Assembly: GCF_014200395.1 (NCBI RefSeq)
Contig: NZ_JACHBS010000001.1
Location: forward strand, 806,001 to 870,000
Direction: 5' to 3'
Source: Microcella frigidaquae
GTDB lineage: Bacteria > Actinomycetota > Actinomycetes > Actinomycetales > Microbacteriaceae
DNA length: 64,000 nucleotides
The position numbers and the translations under genes were made by a program. The notes beneath the pieces were generated by a model, which was given only the letters and a program-made list of their open reading frames with translations, ran no database searches and was not told the origin of the DNA. This document shows, one piece after another, positions 43,425 to 52,644 of the stretch (position 1 is the stretch's first letter; each line of letters begins with the position of its first letter).

Positions 43425-43772
43425 TCAGCTGTCGCGCTTCTCCTTGATCTTCGCCTTCTTGCCGCGCAGGTTGCGCAGGTAGTAGAGCTTGGCGCGGCGC
43501 ACGTCACCGCGGGTGACGACCTCGATGTGGTCGATGACCGGCGAGTGCACCGGGAAGGTGCGCTCGACACCGACCTGGAAGCTGACCTTGCGGACGGTGA
43601 ACGTCTCGCGGATGCCCTCGTTCGAGCGGCCGATGACGACGCCCTGGAAGACCTGGATACGGGAGCGGCTGCCCTCGATGATGTTCACGTGCACCTTGAC
43701 GGTGTCGCCGGGGCGGAACTCGGGGATGTCGGTGCGCAGCGAGGCGGCGTCGACGTGATCGAGGATGTGCAT
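43425..43772 (-). CDS. rplS: Ribosomal protein bL19
   Basis: A 115-residue L19 with [66 protein letters not shown] and [26 protein letters not shown]. The frame is open to 43799, but ATG 43772 ([13 protein letters not shown]) matches the standard N-terminus and has GAGAG 9 nt upstream. L19 normally sits directly after trmD; here a TetR-map pair and a small membrane protein gene come between. The 218-bp gap to the TetR gene (43773-43990) holds the divergent promoters, but no box there is convincing. Confidence 0.97.
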   Translation of the reverse strand: MHILDHVDAASLRTDIPEFRPGDTVKVHVNIIEGSRSRIQVFQGVVIGRSNEGIRETFTVRKVSFQVGVERTFPVHSPVIDHIEVVTRGDVRRAKLYYLRNLRGKKAKIKEKRDS

Positions 43773-43990
43773 GAGTGATTCGCTCTCTGCGACCGCCACA
43801 GGTCGATCGCGGCTCTGGGGACAGTCTCAGATTCGCGCGTGCCCCGCAGAATCACGGCTCCCCTGTGGCAGAGACGCGCCGAGGCACAAAGAGAAATGAT
43901 GCCACAGTGTGCGCCCCACGCCCAATCAGTGGCACGATGGAGAGAACGAGCCGGGTCATCGGGGGATGACTCGAGGGGGTGCATCACACT

Positions 43991-44635
43991 ATGAACTCAT
44001 CGCCGGTCCTTGCTACCGACAAGGTCATCATGCGCACCGAGCCGGTGCAGCAGCGCAGCGCCGAGCGCATCACGCTGCTGCTGGACGCCGCTGCCGCGCT
44101 CATCGACGACACCGGGATCGACGGCGTGACCACCAGCGCCGTCGCGAAGCGCTCCCGCTCCTCGGTGGGGGTCGTGTACCGCTACTTCCCGAACATCCAG
44201 TCGCTGCTGCGGGCTCTCGCCGCCCGCAACATGGAGCGCTATCTGGAGCGCGTCTGGGAGGGAGTGGAGAACTCGCCGCCGGAGGCGTGGTCGTCGTTCG
44301 ACTCGACCCTGGACGCCTTCATCGAGATGACCCGCAACGAGCCCGGCTTCCGAGCCCTGCGGTTCGGCGACGTCATCGACCAGCGCTTTCTCAGCCCCGA
44401 GCTCAGCAACAACGCGATGCTCGCCCGCGCCTTCGCGGAGCAGGTCAGTCGCACCTACGGCTTCCAGCCCGACGACGAGCTGATCTTCCACCTCGAGGTG
44501 GCGATCGAGATCGCGAGCGGCCTGCTCACCCGGGCCTTCCAGCTGGACAAGAATGGGGATGCGCGCTTCATCGAAGCGACCCGCGAGTTGTGCGGCAGCT
44601 ACCTCCGCACCCACATCCCCTTGCCGAGGACCTAG
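43991..44635 (+). CDS. TetR-family transcriptional regulator
   Basis: A 214-residue regulator. The DNA-binding domain is at about residues 24-68 (ITLLLDAAAALIDDTGIDGVTTSAVAKRSRSSVGVVYRYFPNIQSLLRAL), the classic TetR helix-turn-helix. The C-terminal part is all-helical ligand binding. ATG 43991 is chosen since GGGGG lies 11 nt upstream; GTG 43979 is an in-frame alternative. Its stop is directly followed by the map ATG (TAGATG), so both are co-transcribed. The ligand and targets are unknown; autoregulation of the TetR-map pair is possible. Confidence 0.92.
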   Translation: MNSSPVLATDKVIMRTEPVQQRSAERITLLLDAAAALIDDTGIDGVTTSAVAKRSRSSVGVVYRYFPNIQSLLRALAARNMERYLERVWEGVENSPPEAWSSFDSTLDAFIEMTRNEPGFRALRFGDVIDQRFLSPELSNNAMLARAFAEQVSRTYGFQPDDELIFHLEVAIEIASGLLTRAFQLDKNGDARFIEATRELCGSYLRTHIPLPRT

Positions 44636-45403
44636 ATGATCGAGCTCCGTACGCCCGCCGAGATCGAGCAGATGCGACCGGCGGGCCGGTTCGTCGCGAG
44701 CGTGCTCAGTGCGACGAGCGCCGCGGCCGACGTCGGCGTGAACCTGCTCGACCTCGATGCACTCGCGCACGAGATGATCCGGGCCGAAGGTGCGGAGAGC
44801 TGCTACATCGACTACCACCCCTCGTTCGGCGGGTCGCCCTTCGGCAAGGTCATCTGCACCTCCGTCAACGACGCCGCGCTGCACGGCCTTCCGCACGACT
44901 ACCGGCTGCGCGACGGCGACGTGCTGTCGCTCGACTTCGCGGCCTCGGTCGACGGGTGGGTCTGCGACTCGGCCGTCACGATCGTGGTCGGCACGCCGCG
45001 GCCCGAGGACCTCGCGCTGATCGAGGCGACGGAGCGGGCGCTCGCGGCGGGCATCCAGCAGGCCCGGGTCGGCAACCGGATGGGCGACATCTCCGCCGCG
45101 ATCGGCGACGTGGCCGAGGGTGCCGGCTACCCGGTCAACCTCGACTTCGGCGGGCACGGGGTCGGGCGCACCATGCACGGCGACCCGCACGTGCCGAACG
45201 ACGGCCGGCGCGGGCGGGGCCTCAAGCTCAAGGCGGGTCTCGTGCTCGCGATCGAGCCGTGGTTCATCCCCGACACCGACGAGATCTACACCGATGCCGA
45301 CGGTTGGACGCTGAAGAGCCGCACCGGCACCCGCGCGGCCCACGCCGAGCACACCGTCGCGATCACGGCCGACGGCCCGATCGTGCTGACCGCGCGAGAC
45401 TGA
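44636..45403 (+). CDS. map: Methionine aminopeptidase, type I
   Basis: A 255-residue dinuclear metalloprotease removing the N-terminal methionine. Metal ligands are Asp100 (LSLDFAAS), Asp111 (VCDSAV), His174 (GGHGVGRTMHGDP), Glu207 (LAIEPWF) and Glu238 (AHAEHTVAI); the substrate-site histidine is His83. It abuts a TetR gene, whereas map is more often found near secY-adk-infA, so this may be a second copy. It converges on a small membrane protein gene with 6 bp between stops. Confidence 0.95.
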   Translation: MIELRTPAEIEQMRPAGRFVASVLSATSAAADVGVNLLDLDALAHEMIRAEGAESCYIDYHPSFGGSPFGKVICTSVNDAALHGLPHDYRLRDGDVLSLDFAASVDGWVCDSAVTIVVGTPRPEDLALIEATERALAAGIQQARVGNRMGDISAAIGDVAEGAGYPVNLDFGGHGVGRTMHGDPHVPNDGRRGRGLKLKAGLVLAIEPWFIPDTDEIYTDADGWTLKSRTGTRAAHAEHTVAITADGPIVLTARD

Positions 45404-45409
45404 GCCCGC

Positions 45410-45862
45410 TCAGCGAACGGACGAGGGTTCGCGCGACGCCCCGTCGGGCTCGACGTGCTCCGCCGTCGGGCGGCGTGAGCGGATCGTCGTGGAGACCATC
45501 GTCGCGAAGGCCGTGGCGGCCACACCGATGAGGAGCGGCCACAGCAGGTAGCCGAGGAAGAGCAGGTCGGGGCTCGGCGAGATGGCGATGATCGCGATCA
45601 CGAGCACGTACTCCACGATGAGCAGCAGCTTCTCGCCGACCGTCAGCTGCGGCGGGCGGCGGAGCATCACCGCGACGTGGTTGATGATCAGCGACAGCGC
45701 GAGCCCCGGCAGCACGAACGAGCCGGTGATGAGTGCCTGGAGGGTCGGCAGCGGGCTCACGTTGTTCGTCAGCTGCAGGTACCAGGCTCCCGCACCGGCG
45801 AGCGCGGCGAGCGCGGCGACGAGCGGCTGCGACCAGAGCCACATCCGCTCCCCCGCGGTCAT
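45410..45862 (-). CDS. Small four-helix membrane protein, unknown
   Basis: A 150-residue protein with about four transmembrane helices ([50 protein letters not shown] and [20 protein letters not shown]) and a polar C-terminal tail. I do not recognise the family. The ATG at 45862 overlaps the trmD stop (ATGA), so it is the last gene of the rpsP-khpA-rimM-trmD operon. The open frame to 46003 is trmD in another phase. Confidence 0.8.
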   Translation of the reverse strand: MTAGERMWLWSQPLVAALAALAGAGAWYLQLTNNVSPLPTLQALITGSFVLPGLALSLIINHVAVMLRRPPQLTVGEKLLLIVEYVLVIAIIAISPSPDLLFLGYLLWPLLIGVAATAFATMVSTTIRSRRPTAEHVEPDGASREPSSVR

Positions 45863-46560
45863 CGCTCCTCGATGCTGTCGGCGGTGCCCAGCAGATCGGG
45901 GCGCACGGCGCGCGTGCGGGCGAGCTGCTGCTCGTGCCGCCAGGCGGCGATCGCGCCATGGTTGCCGCTCAGCAGCACCTCGGGCACCGCGAGATCGCGC
46001 CACACGGGCGGCTTGGTGTAGCTGGGGTACTCGAGCAGGCCGTCCTCGTGGCTCTCCTCGGTCAGGCTCTCGGGGTTGCCGACCACGCCCGGAACCAGGC
46101 GCCCGATCGCCTCGATCATCGCCATCGTCGCCACCTCCCCGCCGTTGAGCACGTAGTCGCCGACGCTGAGCTGGCGAACCTCCGTGCGCTCAGAGTAGTG
46201 CTCGACGACGCGCTGGTCGATTCCCTCGTAGCGACCGCAGGCGAAGACGAGGTGCTCACGGGTGGCGAGCTCGCGGGCGGTCGCCTGCGTGAACGGATGC
46301 CCGGCCGGGCTCGGCACGATGAGCACGCTGCTCGGGGTGACGACGCTGTCGAGCGCCTCGCCCCAGGGCTCGGGCTTCATGACCATGCCCGCGCCACCGC
46401 CGTAGGGGGTGTCGTCGACCGTGCGATGCCGGTCGTGCGTGAAGTCGCGCAGGTCGTGCACCCCGACCTCGATGAGGCCGCTCGCGCGGGCCTTGCCGAG
46501 CAGCGACACGTCGAGCACCCCGAAGAACGCGGGGAAGATCGTGACGATGTCGAGGCGCAC
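45859..46560 (-). CDS. trmD: tRNA (guanine-N1)-methyltransferase TrmD
   Basis: A 233-residue SPOUT methyltransferase making m1G37. Motifs are [64 protein letters not shown] and [21 protein letters not shown] (trefoil knot). The start is GTG 46560: [14 protein letters not shown] N-termini are standard, and the open frame to 46878 lies in rimM. A TAGACT box overlapping the rimM stop stands 7 nt before the GTG. It follows rimM by 10 bp. Confidence 0.97.
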   Translation of the reverse strand: MRLDIVTIFPAFFGVLDVSLLGKARASGLIEVGVHDLRDFTHDRHRTVDDTPYGGGAGMVMKPEPWGEALDSVVTPSSVLIVPSPAGHPFTQATARELATREHLVFACGRYEGIDQRVVEHYSERTEVRQLSVGDYVLNGGEVATMAMIEAIGRLVPGVVGNPESLTEESHEDGLLEYPSYTKPPVWRDLAVPEVLLSGNHGAIAAWRHEQQLARTRAVRPDLLGTADSIEER

Positions 46561-46567
46561 GCTCTGC

Positions 46568-46573
46568 AGTCTA
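46568..46573 (-). promoter_or_regulatory. Possible internal -10 box of trmD overlapping the rimM stop
   Basis: TAGACT includes the TAG stop codon of rimM (46571-46573) and stands 7 nt before the trmD GTG. It may be functional or a coincidence of the stop codon. Confidence 0.3.
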
Positions 46574-47167
46574 GGCAGAGGGGGTGTCGTCGACGGGACC
46601 GGCGCCGTGCGCATCCGGCACCGGCTCGTCGTCGGGGAGGTCTTCGAAGAGCCCCGCGGGAGGTGTGAGGGTGACGGTGCCGGCGGCGATGTCGACGAGC
46701 GGCACGATGGCGCTGACGAAGGGCACGAGGACCTCGCGCTCGGGGGTGCGGATCGCCAGGAGGTCCTGGGCGGGCAGGTGGTCGACACGTGCCACGGTGC
46801 CCACCTCGACGCCGTCGCGGAGCGCGCGCAGGCCGACCAGCTGGTAGTCGTACCAGGCGTCGGGCTCGTCCGGCTCATCCGTCGGCTGCTCGATCCAGAG
46901 GATCGCCTTGACCAGGCTCTCCGCGGCGGTGCGATCGACGACCCCCTCGAAGAACGCGACGGGCTGGCCGTTGTACCAGCGCAGCTCGGTCAGGGTGAGG
47001 GTCTTGCCGTGCCAGACCGACTCGGTCGGCACCTGCAGGGTGAACTCGGCGCCGGGCACGAAGCGACGGTCGGGGTCGTCGGTGTAGAGCTCGACCTTGA
47101 GGGCGCCCTTGAGTCCGTGCGCCTTCAGGAGACGACCGACCCGCAGCTGGGGAGCGGGCGCCGTCAC
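46571..47167 (-). CDS. rimM: 16S rRNA processing protein RimM
   Basis: A 198-residue 30S maturation factor. The N-terminal beta-barrel has [32 protein letters not shown], and the C-terminal PRC barrel has [35 protein letters not shown] and [29 protein letters not shown]. About 25 acidic residues extend past the usual end. GTG 47167 overlaps the khpA stop (GTGA). Confidence 0.96.
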   Translation of the reverse strand: MTAPAPQLRVGRLLKAHGLKGALKVELYTDDPDRRFVPGAEFTLQVPTESVWHGKTLTLTELRWYNGQPVAFFEGVVDRTAAESLVKAILWIEQPTDEPDEPDAWYDYQLVGLRALRDGVEVGTVARVDHLPAQDLLAIRTPEREVLVPFVSAIVPLVDIAAGTVTLTPPAGLFEDLPDDEPVPDAHGAGPVDDTPSA

Positions 47168-47418
47168 TGCTGGCGAGAGTCGTCGAGATCAGTGTCGACG
47201 ACATCGACGCGCACGCGGCGGCCGTCGGCCAGCGCGGTGATGATGGTGCGGAGGGCCTTGGCGGTGCGACCGCCCCGGCCGATCACGCGGCCGAGGTCCT
47301 CGGGGTGCACACGCACCTCGAGGACCTCGCCGCGAGCGGAGCTCTGCGCGACGACGGCGACATCATCGGGGTGATCGACGATCCCCTTGACGAGATGTTC
47401 GAGCGTGTCAGCGAGCAC
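47164..47418 (-). CDS. khpA: KH-domain RNA-binding protein KhpA
   Basis: An 84-residue single KH-domain protein. MLADTLEHLVKGIVDHPDDVAV, VLEVRVHPEDLGRVIGRGGRTAKALRTII contain the GxxG loop (GRGG). It lies between rpsP and rimM, the usual place in Gram-positive bacteria, and overlaps rimM by 4 bp. KhpA/KhpB proteins bind RNA and affect cell division and elongation in other bacteria. Confidence 0.95.
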   Translation of the reverse strand: MLADTLEHLVKGIVDHPDDVAVVAQSSARGEVLEVRVHPEDLGRVIGRGGRTAKALRTIITALADGRRVRVDVVDTDLDDSRQQ

Positions 47419-47423
47419 GGGGG

Positions 47424-47957
47424 TCAGGCCTTCTCGGCCTCGGCGTCGTCGGCAGCGGCTTCGGCGGGTGCCTCAGCGGCCTCCTCGGCTGCGGGCGCCT
47501 CAGCGGCCTCCTCGACGACCTCGGCCGCGGGGGCCTCGACGGCCTCGTCAGCGACCTCGGCGGCGGGAGCCTCCTCGGCGGCGGGCGCGGCCTTCTCGGC
47601 CGGCTTCTCGGCCTTGGGCTTCAGCACCGGCTTCTTCTTCTCGTCCATGACGAAGGCGGCCTTGGGCTCGGCGGTCTTGACGGTGCTCTTGGCACCCTTC
47701 TCGCCCTTGAAGGTGCCCCAGTCACCGGTGAGCTTCAGGATCGCGAGGACCTGCGGGCTCGGCTGCGCGCCGACACCCAGCCAGTACTGCGCGCGCTCCG
47801 AGTCGACCTCGATGAACGAGGGCTCCTCGGTCGGGTGGTACTTGCCGATCTCCTCGATCACACGACCATCGCGCTTGGTGCGCGAGTCGGCGACGACGAT
47901 GCGGTAGTACGGTGCACGGATCTTGCCCATGCGCTTGAGGCGGATCTTGACAGCCAC
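47424..47957 (-). CDS. rpsP: Ribosomal protein bS16 with long Ala/Glu-rich tail
   Basis: A 177-residue S16. The core ([60 protein letters not shown]) ends near residue 85; normal S16 is 80-100 residues. The remaining part is a disordered stretch with a Lys-rich start ([15 protein letters not shown]) and an Ala/Glu/Pro repeat ([20 protein letters not shown]). The rpsB tail has a very similar composition. It heads the rpsP-khpA-rimM-trmD operon. The 176-bp upstream gap holds its promoter, but I cannot place it with confidence. Confidence 0.96.
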   Translation of the reverse strand: MAVKIRLKRMGKIRAPYYRIVVADSRTKRDGRVIEEIGKYHPTEEPSFIEVDSERAQYWLGVGAQPSPQVLAILKLTGDWGTFKGEKGAKSTVKTAEPKAAFVMDEKKKPVLKPKAEKPAEKAAPAAEEAPAAEVADEAVEAPAAEVVEEAAEAPAAEEAAEAPAEAAADDAEAEKA

Positions 47958-48133
47958 GGTTCTCCAGAGATGTGTGAACGGATTGAGTCGCGGTCGGTTG
48001 CGTGGGGCACATCGACGCGAAAGCTCGTGAGCGGTGCTCGCGGCGCCTGATTAGAGGGTCGGGCGTGCGAGCGCTCGATCTCCCATTCTGGCAGACTTTC
48101 GCACCCCGCGCCGCCGCGGCCGGATGCGGGGGC

Positions 48134-48922
48134 CTAGCGGTGCCCGTCGCGCCAGCTCAGCCACTCGCGCACGGGGGCCATGTCGAACGCGGGCCCTTCG
48201 AGTCCGAGCGTGAAGAGGGTCGCGCCCGCGGCGTGCAGCGCGTCGGCCTCGGCCATCGACCGCTCGCGGATCTCCACGGAGATCTCGATCTCGCTCACAT
48301 CGCGACCCACGGCGGCGCCGTGCTCGGCGAGGATGCCGAGCTTGCGCTCGAGCGTCGGCACGTCGGCGAACGAGTGCCAGATGTCGGCATGCTGGGCGAC
48401 GATCCGCAGCGTCTTCTTCTCGCCGCCGCCACCGATGAGGATCGGGATGTCGCGGGTCGGCGCGGGGTTCAGCTTCGTCCAGCGGTCGCGGATGACGGGC
48501 AGGTTCTCGGCGAGGGCATCCAGCCGCCCGCCCACCGTGCCGAACTCGTAGCCGTACTCGACGTAGTCGCGCTCGAACCAGCCCGAGCCGGTTCCGAAGA
48601 CGAAGCGGCCGGTGCCGCCCTTGGCGCTGATGTGGTCGATGGTGCGTGCCATGTCGGCCTGCAGGTTCGCGTTGCGGTAGCTGTTGCAGTTGACGAGCGC
48701 GCCGAGCTCGGCGCGCGTGGTCTGCTCGGCGATCGCGGCGAGCATCGTCCACGACTCGAAGTGCAGGCCGTCGGGGTCGCCGTAGAGCGGGTAGAAGTGG
48801 TCCCAGTTGAAGATCACGTCGACGCCGAGCTCATCGAGCTCGGCGGCCGCGTCGCGGATGCGCTCGTAGGGGGTGTGCTGGGGCCGCAGCTGCACGCCGA
48901 GGCGCACGGGTCGAGGAGTCAT
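48134..48922 (-). CDS. LLM-class flavin/F420-dependent oxidoreductase
   Basis: A 262-residue luciferase-like TIM-barrel protein. RLGVQLRPQHTPYERIRDAAAELDELGVDVIFNWDHFYPLYGD, FESWTMLAAIAEQTTRAELGALVNCNSYRNANLQADMARTIDHIS, RFVFGTGSGWFERDYVEYGYEFG and DIPILIGGGGEKKTLRIVAQHADIW are the usual LLM core. Actinobacterial members mostly use coenzyme F420, which is inferred here. ATG 48922 lies 7 nt after TAGGCT, so it is leaderless; the open frame to 49432 is the amidase gene in another phase. The substrate is unknown. Confidence 0.9.
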   Translation of the reverse strand: MTPRPVRLGVQLRPQHTPYERIRDAAAELDELGVDVIFNWDHFYPLYGDPDGLHFESWTMLAAIAEQTTRAELGALVNCNSYRNANLQADMARTIDHISAKGGTGRFVFGTGSGWFERDYVEYGYEFGTVGGRLDALAENLPVIRDRWTKLNPAPTRDIPILIGGGGEKKTLRIVAQHADIWHSFADVPTLERKLGILAEHGAAVGRDVSEIEISVEIRERSMAEADALHAAGATLFTLGLEGPAFDMAPVREWLSWRDGHR

Positions 48923-48929
48923 GCCTCCG

Positions 48930-48935
48930 AGCCTA
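48930..48935 (-). promoter_or_regulatory. -10 box of the LLM oxidoreductase gene (leaderless)
   Basis: TAGGCT, then 7 nt (CGGAGGC), then the ATG at 48922. Confidence 0.45.
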
Positions 48936-48971
48936 CGGCGGGAGTCGATGCCCGTCCCGACACCGCGGGGG

Positions 48972-50390
48972 TCACGCGGCCGGAGCCGGCGCGGTGCGCG
49001 GCCAGGGCGCCGCGCCCTCCAGCTGGGCGGCCAGCCCGAGCAGCAGAGCCTCCCCCGCGCCGTCGACCGCTGGCCGCGCGACGAGCTGCACGGCGAGCGG
49101 CACCCGGGCGCCCTCGTGCCAGCCCGCGGGCACAATGGCCGCCGGCCAGCCGAGCAGGTTCCACAGGGCGGCATACGGCGCGTAGCCGATGTTGGCGCGC
49201 AGGTTCGCCACCCAGCCGCGGCGGTGCCAGCCCTCGGCGACCGGGCCCGGCTGGGCGAGGCCCGGCGTGAGGATGACGTCGAACCCGGAGGTCGCGACAT
49301 CCATGCGGGAACGGAGCCGGTCGACGGGCCCGGAACGCAGCGCCCCGAGGCGCCGCAGCACGCGCCCGGCGCGCACGTGCGCCCGCACGCGCGGCTCGAG
49401 ATCGCGCGGCGCCAGCCCCTCGTGCGCCGCATCGTCGGCGGCGCCGGCGAACCAGCGGGCGAGCACCGGCACCGGGTCGGCCGGGTAGGGCAGGGCGAGG
49501 TCGACGACCTCGTGCCCGAGCGACCGGAGCACGTCGGCGGTGCGATCGGCGGCGGCCTTCCACCGCGGATCGAGGCGCGCCAGCGGGGTCGGGATGCCGG
49601 TCGCGAGCCCCACGCGCAGCGGGCGGTCGGGCAGGCTCGGGAGCGCGAGCGCGGGAGCCCCGGCCATCACGGAGAGCAGCAGCGCCGCATCCGCCGCCGT
49701 GGTCGCGAGCGGGCCGTTCTCGCTCATGCCGAACCAGCTGTGAGCGCCCATGTCGGCGGGGACCAGCCCTGAGCCGGGCTTCACGCCGACGAGGCCGCAG
49801 TTGGCGGCGGGGATGCGGATCGACCCCATGCCGTCGGCGGCGTGCGCGACGGCGACCATGCCGCTCGCGACAGCAGCGGCCGAACCGCCCGAGGAGCCGC
49901 CCGAGGTGCGCTCGGGGTTCCACGGATTGCGGGTCGTGCCGTAGACCGAGTCCGTCGTGCCGAACACGCACAGCTCGGGAACCCGGGTGATGCCGATGAC
50001 GATCGCCCCGGCGGCGCGCAGCCGGGCGACGACGGGATGATCGGCCTCGCGCGGAGCGGCGCTCGTCGCCGCGCTGCCCTCGCGCATCGGCTCGCCGGCG
50101 ACCGGCACGTTGTCCTTGATCGCGATCGGCACGCCCGCCAGGGGCAGGTCCTCCCCCGCCGCGAGACGGCCGGCCAGAGCCGCATCGAACGTCGCGGCTT
50201 CGGCGAGCGCCGCCTCGGCGCGCACCACCTGGAAGGCGCCCAGCGCGGGGTCGAGCGCCGCGATGCGGTCGAGCGCGGCCCGGGTCTCGGCGACGGCGGT
50301 CGTGGTGCCGGCGCGCACGGCGGCGGCGGTCTGGGTGGCGGTCGACGGAGTGGTCGGCGCGGCTGGCTCCGCAGCGCTGGGGAGGGTCAT
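48972..50390 (-). CDS. Amidase signature family protein
   Basis: A 472-residue amidase with the Ser-cisSer-Lys triad region: Lys in [14 protein letters not shown] (about 91), the Gly/Ser-rich [24 protein letters not shown], and the nucleophile Ser in [22 protein letters not shown]. Members range from GatA to diverse amide hydrolases. No GatB or GatC is nearby, so a stand-alone hydrolase is likely. ATG 50390 lies 6 nt after TAGGGT. The N-terminal 20 residues are Ala/Thr/Pro-rich and variable. Confidence 0.92.
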   Translation of the reverse strand: MTLPSAAEPAAPTTPSTATQTAAAVRAGTTTAVAETRAALDRIAALDPALGAFQVVRAEAALAEAATFDAALAGRLAAGEDLPLAGVPIAIKDNVPVAGEPMREGSAATSAAPREADHPVVARLRAAGAIVIGITRVPELCVFGTTDSVYGTTRNPWNPERTSGGSSGGSAAAVASGMVAVAHAADGMGSIRIPAANCGLVGVKPGSGLVPADMGAHSWFGMSENGPLATTAADAALLLSVMAGAPALALPSLPDRPLRVGLATGIPTPLARLDPRWKAAADRTADVLRSLGHEVVDLALPYPADPVPVLARWFAGAADDAAHEGLAPRDLEPRVRAHVRAGRVLRRLGALRSGPVDRLRSRMDVATSGFDVILTPGLAQPGPVAEGWHRRGWVANLRANIGYAPYAALWNLLGWPAAIVPAGWHEGARVPLAVQLVARPAVDGAGEALLLGLAAQLEGAAPWPRTAPAPAA

Positions 50391-50396
50391 GCCCTC

Positions 50397-50402
50397 ACCC
50401 TA
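50397..50402 (-). promoter_or_regulatory. -10 box of the amidase gene (leaderless)
   Basis: TAGGGT, then 6 nt (GAGGGC), then the ATG at 50390. Confidence 0.45.
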
Positions 50403-50453
50403 CGACGGCCGCGCGCCCCAGCCCACGCGATGCGGCGGGTGCCGAACGAGGGC

Positions 50454-52040
50454 TCAGCGGCCGAGCAGCCGCTGGATCGTCTCGAGGTCCTCCGGCGTCG
50501 GCTGCGCACCGGCGGCGCCTCCCCCGCCGAGACCGAACCCGGCACCGGAGGCGCCCGCCCCCGCCGGCTTCACACCCTGCGCGCGAGCGGCCTCCTCGGC
50601 CGCGCGCTTCGCCGGGTTGCCCGAGCGCGAGGCGCCCTTGCCCTTCTTCTTCGCCTGCGCCTTGCGCAGCGAGGCGGCACCACCCCCGCCGCCCATGCCG
50701 GGCATCGGACCCATTCCGGGAACCTGCGGCACGCCGCCCTTGGCGACCGTCTTCATCATCTTCGCGGCCTGCTCGAAGCGATTGACGAGGGCGTTCACCT
50801 CGGTGACGGTCGTTCCCGAACCCTTGGCGATGCGCAGGCGGCGCGAGCCGTTGAGCAGCTTCGGCATGCGGCGCTCGGCGAGGGTCATCGACTGGATGAT
50901 CGCCTCCGTGCGCACGAGCTCTCGCTCGTCGAAGTTGTCGAGCTGCTCGCGCATGCCCCGGGCGCCCGGCAGCATGCCGAGCATCCCCTTGAGCGAGCCC
51001 ATCTGCTTGAGCTGCTGCATCTGGACGAGGAAGTCCTCGAGCGTGAAGCTGTCGGTCGCGAACTTCTCGGCCGTCTTGCGGGCATCCTCCTCGTCGAAGG
51101 CCTTCTGCGCCTGCTCGATGAGGGTGAGGATGTCGCCGAGGTCGAGGATGCGGCTCGCCATGCGGTCGGGGTAGAACGGCTCGAAATCGCCGAGGCCCTC
51201 GCCCGTGCTCGCGAACATGATCGGCCGGCCGGTGACGCTCGCGACGCTGAGCGCGGCACCGCCGCGCGCGTCGCCATCCAGCTTCGACAGCACGACGCCG
51301 GTGAAGTCGACGCCCTCCTGGAAGGCCTTGGCGGTCGCGACCGCGTCCTGCCCGATCATCGCGTCGATGACGAACAGCACCTCATCGGGGTCGATCGCCT
51401 TCCGGATGTCGCCGGCCTGCTTCATGAGCTCGGCGTCGACACCGAGGCGGCCCGCCGTGTCGACGATGACGACGTCGTGCAGGGCCGTGGCGGCGTGCTT
51501 CACGGCGTCCTTCGCGACCCGCACCGGGTCGCCGACGCCGTTGCCGGGCTCGGGCGCGAACACGGCCACGCCGGCCTGCTCGGCCACCACCTGCAGCTGC
51601 TGCACGGCGTTCGGGCGCTGGAGGTCGCAGGCGACGAGCAGCGGGGTGTGGCCATCCGCCTTCAGCCACTGGGCGAGCTTGCCGGCGAGCGTCGTCTTTC
51701 CGGCACCCTGCAAGCCCGCGAGCATGATGACCGTGGGCGGGTTCTTCGCGAACTGCAGGCGGCGCTGCTGCCCGCCGAGGATGCCGATGAGCTCGTCGTT
51801 GACGATCTGCACGACCTGCTGCGCCGGGTTCAGCGCCTTGTTGACCTCGTCGCCGAGGGCGCGCTCGCGCACGGCGGCCGTGAAGTCCTTCACGACCGGC
51901 AGGGCGACGTCGGCGTCGAGCAGCGCCTTGCGGATCTCGCGCACCGTGCCGTCGACGTCGGCCGGGCTCAGCTTGCCCTTCGTGCGCAGGGCGCTGAAGG
52001 TCGCTGTCAGCCGGTCGGAGAGGGTGCCGAAGGTCGCCAT
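50454..52040 (-). CDS. ffh: Signal recognition particle protein Ffh
   Basis: A 528-residue SRP54 GTPase. The N domain (residues 1-90) is followed by the G domain with GLQGAGKTTLAGKLAQWL (P-loop), DVVIVDTAGRLGVDAELM, TGVVLSKLDGDARGGAALSV and FASTGEGLGDFEPFYPDRMASRILDLGD. The methionine-rich M domain (LEDFLVQMQQLKQMGSLKGMLGMLPG) binds 4.5S RNA, then a Gly/Met-rich tail (MGPMPGMGGGG) and a Lys/Ala-rich end follow. ATG 52040 is 9 nt after TAGAAT. It targets nascent membrane proteins together with FtsY, encoded 0.6 kb away. Confidence 0.97.
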   Translation of the reverse strand: MATFGTLSDRLTATFSALRTKGKLSPADVDGTVREIRKALLDADVALPVVKDFTAAVRERALGDEVNKALNPAQQVVQIVNDELIGILGGQQRRLQFAKNPPTVIMLAGLQGAGKTTLAGKLAQWLKADGHTPLLVACDLQRPNAVQQLQVVAEQAGVAVFAPEPGNGVGDPVRVAKDAVKHAATALHDVVIVDTAGRLGVDAELMKQAGDIRKAIDPDEVLFVIDAMIGQDAVATAKAFQEGVDFTGVVLSKLDGDARGGAALSVASVTGRPIMFASTGEGLGDFEPFYPDRMASRILDLGDILTLIEQAQKAFDEEDARKTAEKFATDSFTLEDFLVQMQQLKQMGSLKGMLGMLPGARGMREQLDNFDERELVRTEAIIQSMTLAERRMPKLLNGSRRLRIAKGSGTTVTEVNALVNRFEQAAKMMKTVAKGGVPQVPGMGPMPGMGGGGGAASLRKAQAKKKGKGASRSGNPAKRAAEEAARAQGVKPAGAGASGAGFGLGGGGAAGAQPTPEDLETIQRLLGR

Positions 52041-52049
52041 AGTGGCCCC

Positions 52050-52055
52050 ATTCTA
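52050..52055 (-). promoter_or_regulatory. -10 box of ffh
   Basis: TAGAAT, then 9 nt, then the ATG at 52040; at most a very short leader. Confidence 0.4.
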
Positions 52056-52124
52056 GGCGGCGGGCTCTGGTTGACTGGGCCCACGGCCTCGGGGCCGCAC
52101 CGGCACCGCATTCGAGGAGGAACC

Positions 52125-52640
52125 ATGCGTCGCGCGATCTTCGGTCATGAGCCCCAGGTGGATGCGGAGGCCTGGGTCGCCCCGAATGCGACCCTCATCG
52201 GCCAGGTGCGCATCCACCCGCGCGCCTCGGTGTTCTACGGAGCCGTGCTGCGCGCCGACCGCGACCTGATCGAGCTGGGCGAGGGCTCGAACCTCCAGGA
52301 CAACGTGACCGTGCACGGCGACCCCGGCAAGCCGACGATCGTCGGTCGCGGGGTCAGCGTCGGGCACAACGCGATGCTGCACGGCTGCACGATCGAGGAC
52401 GACTGCCTCATCGGCATGAGCGCCACCGTGCTCAACGGCGCCGTCATCGGGCGCGAGTCGCTCGTCGCCGCGGGCGCCGTCGTGCTCGAGGGCACGATCG
52501 TGCCGCCGCGCTCGCTCCTGGCCGGGGTGCCTGCGAAGGTGCGGCGCCAGCTGAGCGATGACGAGGTGGCGGGCATCCGCCGCAACGCCGAGACGTACCT
52601 CATGCTCGCGGCCGAGCACGCCGCGCTCGACGAGGGCTGA
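52125..52640 (+). CDS. Gamma-class carbonic anhydrase-like protein
   Basis: A 171-residue left-handed beta-helix protein of the gamma-CA/YrdA family, with hexapeptide repeats throughout (IGQVRIHPRASVFYGAVLRADRDLIELGEGSNLQDN). The three zinc histidines are His64 (VTVHGDP), His81 (SVGHNAM) and His86 (LHGCTI). ATG 52125 has GAGGAGG 5 nt upstream. The frame is open far upstream to 49842, but that is antisense to ffh. It stands alone between ffh and ftsY and converges on ftsY with 4 bp between stops. Confidence 0.93.
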   Translation: MRRAIFGHEPQVDAEAWVAPNATLIGQVRIHPRASVFYGAVLRADRDLIELGEGSNLQDNVTVHGDPGKPTIVGRGVSVGHNAMLHGCTIEDDCLIGMSATVLNGAVIGRESLVAAGAVVLEGTIVPPRSLLAGVPAKVRRQLSDDEVAGIRRNAETYLMLAAEHAALDEG

Positions 52641-52644
52641 CCCC

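Noticed and set aside
49842..52124. Long plus-strand open frame upstream of the gamma-carbonic anhydrase
   Set aside because: It is antisense to the amidase and ffh genes and has shadow-type composition; the real gene starts at 52125 behind GAGGAGG.
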